DNA from: CATQHD01 sp965202675
GTDB taxonomy: Bacteria; Actinomycetota; Acidimicrobiia; Spongiisociales; Spongiisociaceae
NCBI GenBank assembly: GCA_965202675.1
Contig: OZ241842.1
Location: 2,790,001 to 2,854,000, forward strand
DNA length: 64,000 nucleotides
Direction of reading: 5' to 3'
The first letter of the stretch is position 1; each line of letters opens with the position of its first letter. The position numbers were made by a program, and so were the translations under genes. The notes under the pieces are model-generated. The model saw only the letters and a program-made list of their open reading frames with translations. It made no database searches and was not told the origin of the DNA. This document shows, piece by piece, positions 1 through 9,786 of the stretch.

Positions 1-1041
1 GAACGGTTCCTGCTCGACTCTGCTTCTCAGGACTGCCCTACCCGTTTCGAGGTAGATCTGATCTTGGAGGGCGTGCGCTGGGTATACGGTTTTTCAGTCG
101 ACGACGAGCAGGTGCGGGAGGAGTACGCCTACCACTGGCCGCGCGGCCGACAAGCCCTGGTCTTCCAACGCGACAGCGACTCGGTGGACTTCGGTTCCCG
201 ATTTAAGGCCGAGGACCGATCTCTAGAAAATCTGATGCGCGACAATTCGCTGTTGCTGTCTGTCGCTGGAACAACCGGCAACGACCAGTTGGGTTCTTTG
301 TCTGACTGGTTTTCTGACAATGTTTTTCTGGTTGAAGCATCAAACCAGATGAGTCGGGCTTTGTACACTGCTCAAAAGGCTCAAGAACAGAGCTATAAGG
401 CAAGAATACGTTCTCTGTTAGACGCAGCAGACTTAGGTATTATTAATCTCAATGTGGAAAAACTAGGAGGGCCTTTTGCCGAACGCCTTGCTTTCGCTAA
501 GCACATAATTGATGGGAGAGGGGAGATTGATATTTCCGAAATTAGAGGTACAGTTCCACCGATAATCAAAATAAGTCTTACACATAAAAATTCTGCCTAC
601 AAAGAGGTTCATTTTGATTGGGAAGATGAGTCGAACGGGACAGTGGCTTGGGTGAGCCTGATTGGACCAATGTTGGATGCACTTGACAGAGGCCGAGTGC
701 TACTGATTGACGAATTAGATGCCAGCTTGCACCCCCATCTTGTGGCGCGGGTTATCCGAATATTTCAAGATCCTCAAACCAACCCGCGGTGCGCCCAGCT
801 CATCTTTAATTCTCACGATGTAAAAGTATTGGAAGATAGAGAAAAATGGGCTTTAGGGCGGGACCAAATATGGTTCGCTGAAAAATACAACGATGGTGAT
901 ACAAAGCTTTATGCTCTGGATAATTTTGGACCACGACGTGATGAGGCAATACATCATCGCTATTATCAAGGGAGATACGGAGCAGTACCGGTGATAAACG
1001 ATGCCGCAATTTATCAACCATTGATATCTACTACCGTATAA
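1..1041 (+). CDS. AAA-type ATPase, RloA/AbiLi-like, 5' end outside window
   Basis: The frame is open from base 1; the first in-window start candidate is a TTG at 64, but the residues before it (RFEVDLILEGVRW) look like genuine ATPase strand, so the N-terminus with Walker A lies upstream of the window. Visible are a Walker B/D-loop segment LLIDELDASLHPH near residue 235 and a following switch-histidine segment (FNSHDVK), the ABC/SMC-like arrangement of AAA_15/AAA_21 defence ATPases. The next gene, one base downstream, encodes an RloB family protein; this pairing is that of RloA/RloB and AbiLi/AbiLii, in which the ATPase is thought to control the effector. Base composition is markedly AT-richer than the 68-70% GC neighbours, suggesting transfer. 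The defence role is inferred from family and partner. Confidence 0.8.
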   Translation, partial: ERFLLDSASQDCPTRFEVDLILEGVRWVYGFSVDDEQVREEYAYHWPRGRQALVFQRDSDSVDFGSRFKAEDRSLENLMRDNSLLLSVAGTTGNDQLGSLSDWFSDNVFLVEASNQMSRALYTAQKAQEQSYKARIRSLLDAADLGIINLNVEKLGGPFAERLAFAKHIIDGRGEIDISEIRGTVPPIIKISLTHKNSAYKEVHFDWEDESNGTVAWVSLIGPMLDALDRGRVLLIDELDASLHPHLVARVIRIFQDPQTNPRCAQLIFNSHDVKVLEDREKWALGRDQIWFAEKYNDGDTKLYALDNFGPRRDEAIHHRYYQGRYGAVPVINDAAIYQPLISTTV

Positions 1042-1042
1042 A

Positions 1043-1681
1043 ATGCGTAGGAGAAATGCCCGGAAAAGAAATACAAATTATGTATCAAATGCGCGTCGAG
1101 TAATTCGTGTTCATACTGAAGGAATTGCCACTGAGGTTGATTATCTCACCAAATTAGCTAATCATCATCGTGCAACCATTCGTTTGACCTTTGGGTCAGG
1201 CGGCCAAGTACCCAAGAGCCTGGTTGAACAAGCTTGTCAGGATGAAGACGAACGACGTAGACAACGTCGTCCTAATCCTCCTTATGATTATGACGAGATA
1301 TGGTGTGTGTTTGATGTTGATGAGCATCCCGATATCAACCAAGCGATCAATCGAGCTCGGCAAAAAGGAGTTAAGGTAGCCGTTTCTAATCCTTGTTTTG
1401 AGTTATGGTTGGTGTTGCATAATCAAGATCAAACTGCTTATATTGATCGAAAGGATGTCCAACGGTTGGCGCGGGAATTAGGTCTTATAAAAGGTAAGAG
1501 AATTGATGACTCTTCCTTCAACCTTCTGTTAGAAAAATATGAGGATGCCAAACGGCGGGCAAAAGAGCTCGACCGATGGCACGAAGGAAATGGGTCACCG
1601 CCTCGATCGAATCCAAGCACAGGTGTGTGGCGGTTGGTCGATTCGATCCGAGCTGGCCGTGTCGAGAAAGACACCCCATGA
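1043..1681 (+). CDS. rloB: RloB family protein (AbiLii-like putative nuclease)
   Basis: 212 aa. The pattern is that of RloB/AbiLii: a basic N-terminus, IRVHTEGIATEVDYL (an 'EG.tE..Yl' TOPRIM-like first acidic motif), IWCVFDVDEHPD (the D.D motif) near residue 90 and the highly typical VAVSNPCFELWLVLH near residue 118. RloB proteins are predicted TOPRIM-related effectors that act together with the ATPase encoded just upstream. ATG follows the ATPase stop codon after a single base (TAA-A-ATG), so the two are translationally coupled. Low GC like its partner. It ends 9 bp before the stop of the convergent helicase gene. Assignment to family is confident; the molecular target is unknown. Confidence 0.85.
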   Translation: MRRRNARKRNTNYVSNARRVIRVHTEGIATEVDYLTKLANHHRATIRLTFGSGGQVPKSLVEQACQDEDERRRQRRPNPPYDYDEIWCVFDVDEHPDINQAINRARQKGVKVAVSNPCFELWLVLHNQDQTAYIDRKDVQRLARELGLIKGKRIDDSSFNLLLEKYEDAKRRAKELDRWHEGNGSPPRSNPSTGVWRLVDSIRAGRVEKDTP

Positions 1682-1690
1682 ATCTGTGTG

Positions 1691-4600
1691 TTATTCGGAG
1701 GGGAGGACTGCCAGCCAGCAGACTACGCCGATATCTTCTTCGGTGATTTCTTCCATGGGGTCGGGGGGTGCTACTTTGCGGAGGCCGTAGGAGCGGACTA
1801 CATCGACGATGCTTTGGGTGGCTTCGGTGGGGGAGATGGTCTCGTTTGCCAGGTCTTTGCGGATGGCGCCGAGCTCCGACCGGACCGTGCGGCTCCTCTC
1901 AACCGCCAGAGCATCGTAGGCGGATTCGGCCCCTTCGGGCAGCAAGGCGGCCGGATCGCGCAACACTTCGAGGGCCCATTGCTGGATCGGGCCTACTGAG
2001 CCCATTTCGCCCCCCGAGCGGGCGCGGCGGTTGTGCTCCTCGACGATAGATGACACTGCCATACTCCAAGCTGCATCAAGGTCGATGGGCGGCTGGTCCA
2101 CGCCCGGAGAGTTGCCGGGGTCGATCCTATGCAGGATCACGCCCGGTGCCGACTCCACACCGCGGGCGTCGACGTAGCGCCAATACTTGACCCCTGTACG
2201 CGTCCGGCAGGCGAAGAACACCCCGGACGGGCCGGAGGACGGGGCGCCCGGACCCTGCCGGAAGGCGGCCCCGATGCCCCAGGGGAGACTTCGCAGCCGC
2301 TCCATTTCGCCTTCTTCGAAAGCCCGCCGCAACCGAGAACGAAGCGTCTCCGGGCTGAGGCCGTGCGCCATGCCCTCTTGGGCGGCGTCGTCGAGCAACG
2401 ATTCGTCCCCGTCCTCAAGCCGCCGGGCGTAGGTTCTGATTTCCTCCCCCTCCGCTCCTTCGATAACTTCGATCTCCATTCCGAAGGGGCGGGCCGCCAG
2501 CACCTTGCGCCGAATCGCCGCCTCGAGGTTCAGTATTTCCTCCAAGTCGCCCCGTTCGGGCAGCATCGTTGTCAGATACGCCTGCTCGTGTTCGCTCTTC
2601 AGCCGGATGACCCTCCCGTACCGCTGCACCACCCGCTGAGGATTCCAAGGCATGTCGTAGCTGACCGCCGCTCCGGCCTGTTGCAGGTTCTGACCTTCGG
2701 ACAGCACATCGTTGCTCAACAACAGATCGACCTCGCCCTCCTCGGGCTCATAATCGGGCCGGACCACCGTCTTGGGGCAGAAGCGGGCCAGCATCCCTAT
2801 ACGCTGGTCGGGATTGGTGTCGGCTCCGATAACCGTCACCCTTTCCCGCCCGCCGAGAGTCGCCAGCAGGTTCTCGTCCAGATAACGCACCGTATCGGCA
2901 AATGTGGAGAACACCACCAGCTTCTCCGAAGGGGATTGCTCGATGATCCGCCGCAGCATGGCGAGTTTGGGGTCGTTGGCTGCGCTGAGGCCGCCGAGCA
3001 GGTCCACCAATCGGGACAACAGGTGCCGGTCGTGCGCCACATCGTCGCGAAAAGACGGCTCGAACGACTCGACCGGCTCTACGCCTTCTTCTTCAATGTT
3101 ATCAGCCAGCCATTGGGCGATGCCCGTCTCATCCAGATCTACTTCGACGGCGGACCGCAGGGCGTCGCCGTATATCACGCGGCCTTCTTCCCAGGCGGTT
3201 AGGAATGCGTCGTGGGCGGCCAGCATCCGTTCCAGGGTAAGCAGACACGCCTTCCAGCAGGACTCGAAACGCTTGAGGATCGCCGACTGCAACAAGCCGC
3301 TCAGCGTCGACTCACGCGCCCTCTCCTCGTAGCCGACCCGGTAGGCGCTGGGCCGATACCTGGCCATATTCAGGTCGCCGATCGTTGCCACCACTTTGAG
3401 CACCAGGTCGGGGTGCGCCTCGTCGAGGTCGTAGCGCTCGGTAGCCAGCACCGGCGTGGGGAACCTCACCGGAGTCCCGTCAGGGAAGGATGCGTTCGGA
3501 TATTCAGCCTCGATGAACCGACGGTCGCGGCGCACGCTCACCATGTCGGTAAGGCTGAACAGCAGATGGGGGTCGAGGTTCTCGGGATCCCTTTCGTTGG
3601 CGCCCGCCTCGACGAACAGCTCACGCAGGGATGGGATGCCGTCTGCCGTGAAAGCCCGGTCGTGGAGGGCGAAGGTCATCACCAGGTGATAGAGGTCCCA
3701 GAGGCCGTTGTTGATGGGCGTGGCGGTCAGCAACACCAGGTCCTTGCGTTCGCCCCCCAGCAGCTGCGACATGGCTCGTTGCCAGGTGGTGTCGGGACTG
3801 CGCAGGGTGTGCCCTTCATCCACCACCACCAGCCGGTAGACATCCTTGTCGTTGGCCAGCCGCCGCGCCCTGTTGGGTGTGCCGGGAGGCGTCAGCTGTT
3901 CTTCAGTGGCCAGCTCGTGGTAGGTGACCACCCGGGCGGGGAGAAGCGACTGCTCGATACGCTCCTGCCACTGCCGCACCAGTTGGCGGGGCGCCACCAC
4001 CAGGGCGTGACGGCCCCGGCGGCGGGTGTACTCCTCGATGAACGCCAAACCGATCTCGGTCTTGCCCGTACCCACCCCGTCAGCGTAGATGACACCGTGG
4101 CGGCGCTTTACGATGCGCAGGGCCCGGTGGTATCCGTCCCGCTGGAACGGTGCCAAATCGACGGTGGTTAGCGGCGGAGCGTCCGGTTGCTCTGCTTCCT
4201 CGTCGAACAACTCCAAGAGCGCCCGAAGATAAACGGTTTGAGGGTCTATCAGACCGGGGTCGGGGAACAACAGCTCCTGCAGGTCTGCCTTGAAATCCAC
4301 TGCCTGTTCCCATAGTTGGTCGAACCATTCCACCGCGGCGGCGGCCACCATCGGCTCGTAGTTGGCCAGCCCCAGCTCGAGGTTGCTGAATAGGCCCGCT
4401 CCGGTCAGGTTGGCCGAGGTAACCAGCGCCGCCCTCGCATCCGCGGAGTCTCCGAACAGGTAGGCCTTGCCGTGGAGAAACCGTTCGGTGAACCTCCGCA
4501 CCTGCACCTCGGGTCTGTCCAGCCATTCCTCGAGATCGGTAAGGCGCTCGGCCGCCCGGCCGGGCGGGAACCTCGCCAGATCCCGGTCCTGCCTCAAGCC

Positions 4601-4846
4601 CTCCAGGGATCGCTCGAAGTGGGGAAGTGCATGCCTGCCGCTGAGTCCGGGGGCGGGGGTCGCTCCCAGAAGCAACCGCACCCTTCGTTCATCGGTAATG
4701 CAGACCGTCAGGTGATGGAGCCCGCGGAGATTCACATAGCCGGTGGCTACCGATAAGCCGTACCGAGAGGGATGGTCGCCGATAAGGAAGTCGAGTGCAT
4801 CGGCGTGGGTGGTGAGTTCGTTGTCCACCAACGACGGACGGGGCAT
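1691..4846 (-). CDS. PLD-domain SNF2-family helicase (defence)
   Basis: 1051 aa. The N-terminal ~220 residues hold a phospholipase D-like nuclease domain with HGKAYLFGDSADA and TSANLT near residue 124 (HxK plus N). A SNF2/HepA-type helicase follows: Walker A GVGTGKTE near 257, DEGH near 343, LLTATPINN (motif III) and QRYGRVIR (motif VI) near 743. The start codon overlaps the methylase stop by one base (TGATG), so both genes form one operon. Helicase plus Eco57I-type adenine methylase recalls DISARM class 1 (drmD/drmMI) and related helicase-methylase systems, but no drmA, drmB or separate drmC is present, so it is called DISARM-like only. Likely role: restriction of unmodified DNA; inferred. 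Confidence 0.85.
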   Translation of the reverse strand: MPRPSLVDNELTTHADALDFLIGDHPSRYGLSVATGYVNLRGLHHLTVCITDERRVRLLLGATPAPGLSGRHALPHFERSLEGLRQDRDLARFPPGRAAERLTDLEEWLDRPEVQVRRFTERFLHGKAYLFGDSADARAALVTSANLTGAGLFSNLELGLANYEPMVAAAAVEWFDQLWEQAVDFKADLQELLFPDPGLIDPQTVYLRALLELFDEEAEQPDAPPLTTVDLAPFQRDGYHRALRIVKRRHGVIYADGVGTGKTEIGLAFIEEYTRRRGRHALVVAPRQLVRQWQERIEQSLLPARVVTYHELATEEQLTPPGTPNRARRLANDKDVYRLVVVDEGHTLRSPDTTWQRAMSQLLGGERKDLVLLTATPINNGLWDLYHLVMTFALHDRAFTADGIPSLRELFVEAGANERDPENLDPHLLFSLTDMVSVRRDRRFIEAEYPNASFPDGTPVRFPTPVLATERYDLDEAHPDLVLKVVATIGDLNMARYRPSAYRVGYEERARESTLSGLLQSAILKRFESCWKACLLTLERMLAAHDAFLTAWEEGRVIYGDALRSAVEVDLDETGIAQWLADNIEEEGVEPVESFEPSFRDDVAHDRHLLSRLVDLLGGLSAANDPKLAMLRRIIEQSPSEKLVVFSTFADTVRYLDENLLATLGGRERVTVIGADTNPDQRIGMLARFCPKTVVRPDYEPEEGEVDLLLSNDVLSEGQNLQQAGAAVSYDMPWNPQRVVQRYGRVIRLKSEHEQAYLTTMLPERGDLEEILNLEAAIRRKVLAARPFGMEIEVIEGAEGEEIRTYARRLEDGDESLLDDAAQEGMAHGLSPETLRSRLRRAFEEGEMERLRSLPWGIGAAFRQGPGAPSSGPSGVFFACRTRTGVKYWRYVDARGVESAPGVILHRIDPGNSPGVDQPPIDLDAAWSMAVSSIVEEHNRRARSGGEMGSVGPIQQWALEVLRDPAALLPEGAESAYDALAVERSRTVRSELGAIRKDLANETISPTEATQSIVDVVRSYGLRKVAPPDPMEEITEEDIGVVCWLAVLPSE

Positions 4847-7800
4847 CAGGTCAGCTCAACGAGCCGGGCAACCAGAGCGGCTCGATAGTCCTCGGGTACG
4901 GCATCGGTGGTGAAGTCGTCGAACATGACATGCAGATCATCGACGGTCAGATCCCAGGCCCGGGCTACCAGGGCATCTATCTCCACCAACCGCCGTTGGC
5001 GTTCCTCTCGATCAAGGGGTCCGACCTCCACTCCCGCGGCGGCGGCGAAGTCGGCGAATCGGTCGTCCACCGCTGAGAGGCGGGCGGCGTTGTGCGCCAC
5101 CGCGTCGAAATCTTTGTCGTCAAGGTGTGGAACGATCATGCTTTCGATGATAAACAGGTTGACATTTCTCTCAATGAATCGTCGAGCCTGCCAGTCGAAT
5201 GGAAGGCTGTTCATGATACCGAGGTAGGCTGATTGGATGAGTTCATCACCACCTACAAAGATTATATAGGGAGCTGATTCGGCGAGAAAGACCTTGGGAG
5301 GTACTAGGCAGGCAATAATCGTGCGTGAGTCATCGGCTCGGCGTATTTTACAGAAGGCAACCCGAGCTCTTTCAAGCTCGTATCTAACCGCCGTTTGTCG
5401 GTCAGTAAGCGTAACTATACCCTTTACTCGTGATGTTAGTCCAGGTTGTGATTTGCGGACTTTTTTCCAGACTTTCGAAGATTCGGGGCACTTGCGAGCT
5501 TTGGCACCATGGGGCTCATACTGTCCAAAGCTTTTTCCTTTCCAAAGCTGTCGATTAACTGTCACTGCTCCGGGATTTAACCATAAGGAAGAATCCGACT
5601 CTCTTAACTCATAGATAGGGAAAGACACTTTCGACTCAATCTTGAATTTAGCCTTATTGATAACATGTTGTGTTCCACCCCAAAATGGGTTACCGATTCT
5701 AATCTTGGAAAGCAAGCCAGCTTGATCAGATGAACTTATTACAGGTGTCATCCAGCCAGGACCAAAGCTTGTTAACGGAACCAAGGCACCTGCGACTAAT
5801 GATTGTTGTTTCCATGTAGGTATTGATGTAGCTAAGCCTGATATTTCGATGCAATGATCATCAGGTGGCCTGTTTACTTCGGCTATTACCAAAGCCACTG
5901 TGCTTCGTGCTTCAACATCAAGGAAAGCCCAATTATGTTTGTTCCTGAGAAAATCTAATCGACGGACTGTGGTTTGATTGTAAATCCACTCTCTAAAACC
6001 TTCTGACCCTTCGTTGATAAAGGTTGATCGAGGCAATACGACTCCGATAAAACCTCCCTCGCGGGTCAATATTCGATATCTTTGGCAAAAATATTTGTAT
6101 AGATCCGGAGTTCCTCCCATAGGTGTATACTCACCTGATGCTAGTGCCTTCCTTTGGATTTTAACCTTTTCACGTTGTTGATCTAAGAGTGTAAGGAGTT
6201 CAGGGCGTTCCGTGGTCAGTTTATGGATTGCCAGTTTACGTGCTGGCATCGTTTGTCCATTGATACCGGGTAGATATCTCCCATAGAACTCCAGTTCCTT
6301 AACTGTTACTTCTTTCCATGGAGGATTACCAACCACCGCATCGAAACCTGTCTTGCCTCGCTCGGGATCAAAGACCCGTGGGAAGGCCAAGGCCCAGTGC
6401 AGGAATCGATGCAACCGTTCTAGTGTGGTGGCCTGCTTTATCAGATTTTGGCCATACTCATTATCCTCTCCGGATATGACGGCCTGAGCATTTGCTTCAA
6501 CGTGCTCGCGCGCCCCCTCGACTCCGAACCCTTCGGCCGTCCACAGGTCAAACAACCGTTGAAGCCCTGCGGTTGCAGCCCGCGCCTCCTCATCGGCCGC
6601 CCGGCTGGCATCCACCTCTTCGGGTGTCCGGTCGTCGATGTCGGCGAGGCGGGCAACTGCCGCGATGGCATTGCGCAACCCCTCCCGCAACTGGTCGTGC
6701 CACATGGTCCCCTTGCTGCCGACCGTCTCCGGGTCGGCGACTCCGATCAGGGAGTTGCCGACTATCACGTTGCGGTCCAGGTAGGACAAGGACAGGCCGG
6801 GCACGAAGGAAGCCAGCCACAGCGACATGAGGGCGATCTCCGCCCCCATCGGGCTGACATCCACTCCGAAGACGCAACGCTTCAGGACCAGCCGGCGGAT
6901 CAGCGCCGCGTCGTCGATCTCGGCGTCTGCCGACGCCCCCCGGCGCAGCCGCTCTAGGTCTGCGCTGATGCCGGGAAGCGGTGTTTCGGCGAGGAAGCGC
7001 ACCGTCATGTCTGCCAGGGTCTCCACTACTTGGACCAGAAAATGGGCGCTCCCGCACGCCGGATCCAAAACCGAGAAAGAGAACAATGATTCGGCGGCGG
7101 CCGCAGGGTTGTCTGCTGCGGTGTTGCGCACCTCGGACAGGTGGCGCTTGAAGGCGGGTTTCACCGCTCCCCGCACCAGATGCGCCACCAGCTCCGCCGG
7201 GGTGTAGTAGACGCCTCCCGCCTTGCGGCCGCCTTCATCGGTCTGCCACAACAGCCCGCCGGCAGGCACGTCAGGATGCGCATCGTCCGGGACGTAGCGG
7301 TCCTTCTTCTTGTCGTAACGGAGCGGGCGGTCGGTCAACGAAAGCCGCAGGCTCAGCAGAGCCTCGTAGATATGACCGAGATGACCGATCTCCAAGGATG
7401 AGTAGTCGATTCCCCGGCCTTCCTTGGAATCCCAGCCGATCGCTCGGAGCAACCGGGCGAAGTGCGGGTCGGTCAACACCAGGCGCTCCAACAACTCGGC
7501 GCCCTCGAAGTCGGAGTGGGCGAACAGCGAACCGTTGTAGGCGGGGACATCCCAGGCCCGATTGCCCAGGCGCATCGCCTTGACCAGCACCACGAACTGA
7601 GACCACAGAGCCGTCGAGTTATCGCTCAATTTGTCCATCGACTCGACGGCCTCGGAGACGAGCCCGGTGAGCGATTTCCTGCGATAGGTGGCGTTTTCCA
7701 TCGGCAGGAAACCGGAGCCCTCGGCGTAGAGGATGAACAGCAACCGGAACAGCAGGGTGAGGGAGGCCTGTTCCAATTCCGCTCGTCTGCGGTCGTCGCC

Positions 7801-8769
7801 GATGTCTTCGGCATGGTCCCTTGTCCACCGGTCGAGGCCGGAGGCCAGGGCGGGAAAGGCTTCGGAGCGGATGGTCTGGTCGAGGCGCTTGCGCAGGGCC
7901 GCGCCGAATTGTCGGGCCTCCTCCCGCAGGTCGGCCAGGCCGCCGCCCGCCAGGTAGGGGGGAGAGAGCAACGCCAGGAAGGGCCTCCTCTCGTCGTCCA
8001 GCAGGTCGGCGTCGACATCCAACCACTCCTGGGTCGATCCGGCGGCGAAGAGCCTGAACCGGCCTTTGTAAGCCAGCAACCCGTAGGGCGCCCCCTCCCC
8101 CCGGCAGTCCTCCACCAGAAGCCCTTCGGGGGGGCGGCCCTGCGCGTCGAGCCGGGTGAATGCCTGCGGGCTGTTCTTGGGGTGGACGACAGCGACCGGC
8201 CGCCCTTCGAGTCGGGCGAGGTAGCCGCGCCGGGCCCGTTGCTCGATCTGATACCCGAGTTTGGTGATGACCTCCCGCCAATCGTCGGACGATCCCAGAT
8301 CTGCCGTCGCGCGGATGGCATTCCCCCAGCGAGCTCGGTCCTCCTTGAAGCGCACCTCGACGGTGTGGCGGGACAGCAACCCCTCCATGTGCAGGCCCCT
8401 CCCGCCGAGCCGGATGACCTCTCCGGCCAGATGGCGCACCGCTTCGAGGTGTTCCATGCCGATGGTCTGCTCGACGGCGCGGGCGAGAGCGGCTCCTTCG
8501 ACCGAGCGGATGGGCGATTCGACCGAGGCCGGACCCAAGACCCGCAGCGCTCCGGGCTGTTCGGGGTCGTCCGCCACCAACAGGTAGCTCGCCGCCGTCC
8601 TGCCGACCCGTTCCCTCCAACGGGCGCGCATACTGGACTCGCCGGGATCAAGCGCGGCGGCCACCTCGAAGCCGTTCACGGCGACCACGCCGCCGGTGTG
8701 CGGGCGGTCCGGCGCCTGCCGCCCCGTTCCGCGCTCCACCAAGTGGTTCAACAACTCGGCGGCGTTCAT
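4846..8769 (-). CDS. Eco57I-type N6-adenine DNA methylase/specificity protein
   Basis: 1307 aa. Methylase core: GGVYYTPAELVAHLV near residue 521 (typical lead-in), SAM motif I VLDPACGSAHFL near 566, and catalytic motif IV NPPW near 813. The N-terminal third is unrecognised but may include a nuclease or DNA-binding part. The region about 5130-6480 (C-terminal residues roughly 760-1210, the probable target-recognition domain) is obviously AT-richer than both flanks, as if the specificity segment had been exchanged. ATG at 8769 is preceded by a GGTCAGG-like ribosome site. First gene of a two-gene operon with the PLD-SNF2 helicase. Expected role: host DNA modification that licenses helicase/nuclease action on foreign DNA; the pairing is seen, the mechanism inferred. 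Confidence 0.85.
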   Translation of the reverse strand: MNAAELLNHLVERGTGRQAPDRPHTGGVVAVNGFEVAAALDPGESSMRARWRERVGRTAASYLLVADDPEQPGALRVLGPASVESPIRSVEGAALARAVEQTIGMEHLEAVRHLAGEVIRLGGRGLHMEGLLSRHTVEVRFKEDRARWGNAIRATADLGSSDDWREVITKLGYQIEQRARRGYLARLEGRPVAVVHPKNSPQAFTRLDAQGRPPEGLLVEDCRGEGAPYGLLAYKGRFRLFAAGSTQEWLDVDADLLDDERRPFLALLSPPYLAGGGLADLREEARQFGAALRKRLDQTIRSEAFPALASGLDRWTRDHAEDIGDDRRRAELEQASLTLLFRLLFILYAEGSGFLPMENATYRRKSLTGLVSEAVESMDKLSDNSTALWSQFVVLVKAMRLGNRAWDVPAYNGSLFAHSDFEGAELLERLVLTDPHFARLLRAIGWDSKEGRGIDYSSLEIGHLGHIYEALLSLRLSLTDRPLRYDKKKDRYVPDDAHPDVPAGGLLWQTDEGGRKAGGVYYTPAELVAHLVRGAVKPAFKRHLSEVRNTAADNPAAAAESLFSFSVLDPACGSAHFLVQVVETLADMTVRFLAETPLPGISADLERLRRGASADAEIDDAALIRRLVLKRCVFGVDVSPMGAEIALMSLWLASFVPGLSLSYLDRNVIVGNSLIGVADPETVGSKGTMWHDQLREGLRNAIAAVARLADIDDRTPEEVDASRAADEEARAATAGLQRLFDLWTAEGFGVEGAREHVEANAQAVISGEDNEYGQNLIKQATTLERLHRFLHWALAFPRVFDPERGKTGFDAVVGNPPWKEVTVKELEFYGRYLPGINGQTMPARKLAIHKLTTERPELLTLLDQQREKVKIQRKALASGEYTPMGGTPDLYKYFCQRYRILTREGGFIGVVLPRSTFINEGSEGFREWIYNQTTVRRLDFLRNKHNWAFLDVEARSTVALVIAEVNRPPDDHCIEISGLATSIPTWKQQSLVAGALVPLTSFGPGWMTPVISSSDQAGLLSKIRIGNPFWGGTQHVINKAKFKIESKVSFPIYELRESDSSLWLNPGAVTVNRQLWKGKSFGQYEPHGAKARKCPESSKVWKKVRKSQPGLTSRVKGIVTLTDRQTAVRYELERARVAFCKIRRADDSRTIIACLVPPKVFLAESAPYIIFVGGDELIQSAYLGIMNSLPFDWQARRFIERNVNLFIIESMIVPHLDDKDFDAVAHNAARLSAVDDRFADFAAAAGVEVGPLDREERQRRLVEIDALVARAWDLTVDDLHVMFDDFTTDAVPEDYRAALVARLVELT

Positions 8770-9131
8770 CGGCCTGACCCGGATCGGGGTTCGAACGGCG
8801 GCTGCTGGGTACAGGATGGCGACACCCCTTGCATCGGCTGGGGGAAGCTCACCTTGAATGTACGATATGAATAGGCGTTCGGGAAGGGGGTCGTGCTCCG
8901 CCGCAGCCCGTTACGCCGGGATTTTTTTCGCGTTCCGTCCATACCGACCCAGATTATGCCCGTTCGGACCACCGATGGGGCCAAATCCGTGCGGCGGCCC
9001 TTCCCGGCATCCGGAGGCCGGTGCCCGCCCTGGAGGCTGTCCGAGGAACATGGAGCAGGGGTTTTCGCGGCAACGGCGGTCTCCTGCCCCGACGCGGCAG
9101 ACCGTCCGGCGTCGGCCTATCATGTGGGGCA
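8770..9131. other. Divergent intergenic region between methylase and DUF488 operon
   Basis: 362 bp between divergently transcribed genes, so promoters for both operons should lie here. I see no convincing -35/-10 pair. It contains one of the dispersed CGCGAAAA motifs (reverse strand, 8925-8932). Short open frames over it lack family similarity or good ribosome sites. Confidence 0.5.
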
Positions 9132-9773
9132 ATGAGCACTTGGACGGAGGAGACGGGCGAGTTCGACCATGCGGCGCCCGCGGATGCCGGTCTCTGGTCG
9201 ATCGGCCACTCGACGCATACGCTTGATCGGTTTATGGAGCTTGTCGATCAGCACGGGATCGAGGTGGTGGCTGATGTGCGCAGTTCGCCCTTTTCTCGGT
9301 TCAACCCCCAGTTCAACCGCCGGGTGGTCGAACGGGCGCTGGACGACGCGGGCAAGCAGTATCTATTTCTGGGTGAGGAGCTGGGGGGGCGCCCCGACGG
9401 AAAGCAGTTCTACGACTTCGGCGGCCATGTTCTGTACGGGCGGTTGGCCAAGTCGCCTCTTTTCGAGTCCGGCCTCGTCATGCTCACCAACGAGGCCGAG
9501 CAGTCCCGAGTGGCCATCATGTGTAGCGAGGACGACCCGGCCGAGTGCCACCGGTTTCTCCTCATAACGCGGGTGATCCATGACTGGGGTATCGACGTCA
9601 CACACATACGCAGCGATGGGACAACCCAGCGTACCGAGGAGATCCATACCTATGCCGGGTGGATGCCCGAGTACGAACAGCCCTCGTTTCTCGACGAATC
9701 AGTCAACAGTTCGTGGCGATCTATCCGACCGGTCGGCCCAGCCATGGCATCGCTGGGACAGCTGGAACTATAG
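9132..9773 (+). CDS. DUF488 family protein (first of two)
   Basis: 213 aa from ATG 9132; a longer frame from 9021 is open but the extra 37 residues are not family-like. All DUF488 hallmarks are present: SIGHSTHTLDRF at the start, VVADVRSSPFSRFNPQF, FLGEELGGRP, and the C-terminal IMCSEDDPAECHRFLL with the conserved Cys-x-Glu and Cys-His-Arg. The biochemical function of DUF488 is unknown; the conserved Cys, His and Arg suggest a catalytic or ligand site (inference). High GC, unlike the following genes. First gene of a plus-strand operon diverging from the methylase/helicase operon, which hints at a defence or DNA-modification context. Confidence 0.85.
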   Translation: MSTWTEETGEFDHAAPADAGLWSIGHSTHTLDRFMELVDQHGIEVVADVRSSPFSRFNPQFNRRVVERALDDAGKQYLFLGEELGGRPDGKQFYDFGGHVLYGRLAKSPLFESGLVMLTNEAEQSRVAIMCSEDDPAECHRFLLITRVIHDWGIDVTHIRSDGTTQRTEEIHTYAGWMPEYEQPSFLDESVNSSWRSIRPVGPAMASLGQLEL

Positions 9774-9786
9774 GGAAGATGAGTAT

